Source: Niastella caeni (lineage in GTDB: Bacteria; Bacteroidota; Bacteroidia; Chitinophagales; Chitinophagaceae). Taken from it: a DNA stretch of 64,000 nucleotides. Position 1 is the stretch's first letter. The number at the start of each line of letters is the position of its first letter. Shown here in pieces: positions 62,726 to 64,000 of the stretch. The translations under genes were made by a program, and so were the position numbers. Location: the NCBI RefSeq assembly GCF_004834005.1, contig NZ_STFF01000001.1:991347-1055346 (forward strand), in the 5' to 3' direction. A model generated the notes under the pieces. The model did no database searches. It was given only the letters and a program-made list of their open reading frames with translations, and was not told the DNA's origin.

Positions 62726-63033
62726 TGGTTCCTGTTTTATCTACAGTCCTTAAATTCTGATGGTTTGATGATTTTATTGCTTGATGGTTATGGTTTCCGC
62801 TATTCGTTCAGGTTGCCAATTATCAGAGCGCCAGCCAGTTCAACAACCAAACCATCGAACCATTAAGCCATCTAACAATCAATCGCTCGAACAATCAAGC
62901 CATTCAGCCATCAATTTGATAAAAACAAAAAAGTGAATATATCATAAGTTATATTCACTTTATGGACTGCAAATTTACAGGAAGTAAATTTTGTTTGTGT
63001 AAAGTTTCTTTTGCCGGCTATAAAATTTTAAAG
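62726..63033. repeat. Gene-free spacer with inverted word repeats TTGATGG / CCATCAA
   Basis: 308 bp. Left arm 62757-62792: GATGGTTTGATGATTTTATT and GCTTGATGGTTATGG. Right arm 62842-62920: CAAACCATCGAACCATTAAG, CATCTAACAATCAATCG and CAATCAAGCCATTCAGCCAT. Same words as 17979-18085. The rpoD terminator follows (62931-62960). Confidence 0.8.
62931..62960 (-). terminator. rpoD terminator
   Basis: Perfect 11-bp stem AAGTGAATATA (62931-62941) / TATATTCACTT (62950-62960), 8-nt loop; the minus strand continues with TTTTTTGTTTTTATC. Confidence 0.85.
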
Positions 63034-63903
63034 TTAAACGCCCAAAAATCCCCGCAGGGCCTTTGAACGCGAATTGGTGCGCAGTTTGGTTATTGCCTTG
63101 TCTTTGATCTGGCGAACCCGTTCGCGGGTGAGATTAAATTTTTCTCCGATATCCTCCAGGCTCATGGGATGATCGACACCTAAACCAAAGAAATAGCATA
63201 TCACTTCTTTTTGACGCTCGGTGAGCATTTTCATAGAGCGCTCAATTTCCTGCTTAAGCGACTCTTTGTGCTCGATGTTTGTTTCTGCCCGTTCAGCATT
63301 GTGATTTTCCAACACATCTATCAGGGTATTGTCTTCCCCTTCAGACAGTGGCGTGTCCATGCTAACGTGCCGGGCTGCAATGCCCAGGGTAGCTGATACC
63401 TCATCGGTTTCCAGCTCCAGCAGTTCGGCCAGTTCTTCGGGCGAGGGTTCACGTTCAAACTCCTGTTCCAGTTGCGAAAATGCTTTCTGGATCTTGTTTG
63501 TTAACCCTACTTTGTTCAATGGAAGCCTAACAATACGCGATTGTTCGGCTAATGCCTGAAGAATGCTTTGGCGGATCCACCACACGGCGTAAGAAATGAA
63601 TTTAAAACCACGGGTTTCATCAAAACGCTGCGCTGCTTTAATGAGACCCAAATTACCCTCATTGATGAGGTCTGGTAAAGAAAGGCCTTGATTCTGATAC
63701 TGCTTGGCTACGGATACGACGAACCTTAAATTCGCTTTCGTTAGTTTGTCAAGGGCTGCCTGGTTTCCTTGCTTGATCAAACCCGCGAGTTTCACTTCTT
63801 CTTCGGGACTGATCAATTCAACTTTTCCGATCTCCTGCAAGTATTTTTCAAGGCTCTGAGATTCACGATTCGTAATTGATTTCGTGATCTTGAGCTGCCG
63901 CAT
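63034..63903 (-). CDS. rpoD: RNA polymerase primary sigma factor (sigma-70/RpoD, short Bacteroidota form)
   Basis: 289 residues from ATG 63903 (MRQLKITKS, the usual start in the phylum; ATG 63909 would add two). No region 1.1. Region 1.2 [20 protein letters not shown]; 2.1-2.4 [55 protein letters not shown]; region 3; region 4 with REKEV-like [15 protein letters not shown] and the helix-turn-helix [19 protein letters not shown]. It recognises the TTG-N19-TAnnTTTG promoters seen in this window. Confidence 0.96.
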   Translation of the reverse strand: MRQLKITKSITNRESQSLEKYLQEIGKVELISPEEEVKLAGLIKQGNQAALDKLTKANLRFVVSVAKQYQNQGLSLPDLINEGNLGLIKAAQRFDETRGFKFISYAVWWIRQSILQALAEQSRIVRLPLNKVGLTNKIQKAFSQLEQEFEREPSPEELAELLELETDEVSATLGIAARHVSMDTPLSEGEDNTLIDVLENHNAERAETNIEHKESLKQEIERSMKMLTERQKEVICYFFGLGVDHPMSLEDIGEKFNLTRERVRQIKDKAITKLRTNSRSKALRGFLGV

Positions 63904-63909
63904 ACTCAT

Positions 63910-64000
63910 AGGTAGGTCATTTTAAAGGGTTTTTTAGGTTTTTAAGTGGTCAATGGTCTAGAAAAAACGAAATACCTGTCCTATTTGTTATATGAACAAG
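63910..64000. other. Upstream region of rpoD
   Basis: 91 nt to the window edge. Holds words TTTAAGTGGTCAATGGTCTA (63938-63957) and a weak TATTTCG box (minus strand, about 63975). The promoter may lie beyond the window. Confidence 0.4.

Overview
The window looks like a chromosomal segment of a Bacteroidota bacterium, most likely family Chitinophagaceae (Chitinophaga/Niastella-like). The evidence is Bacteroidota-type promoters (TTG, about 19 nt, TAnnTTTG), a short primary sigma factor without region 1.1, several TonB/ExbBD genes in tandem, a short NuoG, and families typical of the phylum (DUF4836 lipoprotein, DUF6438 lipoprotein, PorT-like barrel, WG-repeat proteins, Prx6-type peroxiredoxin). 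The placement comes from reading the proteins, not from a database search. No rRNA, tRNA, CRISPR array, intact insertion sequence or prophage was seen.

Layout. 1-4.7 kb (minus): a two-gene AT-rich module, a 941-aa protein translationally coupled to a large DEAD/DEAH helicase that runs off the left edge; a phage-defence system of the Druantia III, Dpd or DISARM kind is the best guess. 5.4-6.8 kb: mnmE. 7.1-12.5 kb (minus): exbB-exbD-exbD-tonB-tonB-tonB, the energising motor for TonB-dependent outer-membrane transport. 13-18 kb: a secreted metzincin-like zinc protease, a MacB/FtsX-type permease and a PorT-like barrel. 18.1-33.7 kb (minus): all of nuoA-N (NADH:quinone oxidoreductase, complex I), interrupted by a WG-repeat gene (between nuoD and nuoE) and a frameshifted DUF559 nuclease-like gene (between nuoF and nuoG). 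33.8-36.9 kb (minus): small membrane protein, PstS-like lipoprotein, TPR protein. 37-42.8 kb (plus): LMW tyrosine phosphatase, hisS, DUF4836 lipoprotein, an ABC ATPase/permease pair. 42.8-47.6 kb (minus): two related membrane-anchored proteins, a DinB-fold enzyme, a second WG-repeat protein, a thiolase. 47.9-53 kb (plus): DUF6438 lipoprotein, rlmN, a Spy-like protein, two pseudouridine synthases. 53-59.8 kb: amidohydrolase, thioredoxin-like protein plus hybrid histidine kinase, peroxiredoxin, DNA polymerase IV, DinB-fold protein. 59.8-63.9 kb (minus): rimM, rpsP, ffh and rpoD.

The strongest unexplained signal is between the genes. About twenty spacers hold short degenerate 'words' (10-20 nt) repeated in tandem, often again in opposite orientation as the other arm of a large imperfect inverted repeat. 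Each locus uses its own word: AAACCACAAAC, AATTTGAAAATTAGCAAAT, AACGCTTAACGC, CGGTAACTGG, TAATAACTCAA, CAATCAAGCCATT. The words fill many spacers of the nuo operon, overlap the mnmE promoter, and have expanded in frame inside a pseudouridine synthase gene, where they encode a 16-residue repeat linker. A nearly perfect 48-nt palindrome lies between rpsP and rimM. Other notable points are the mosaic tonB genes, leaderless-looking starts, and a rpsP promoter whose -7 box sits inside a perfect inverted repeat.
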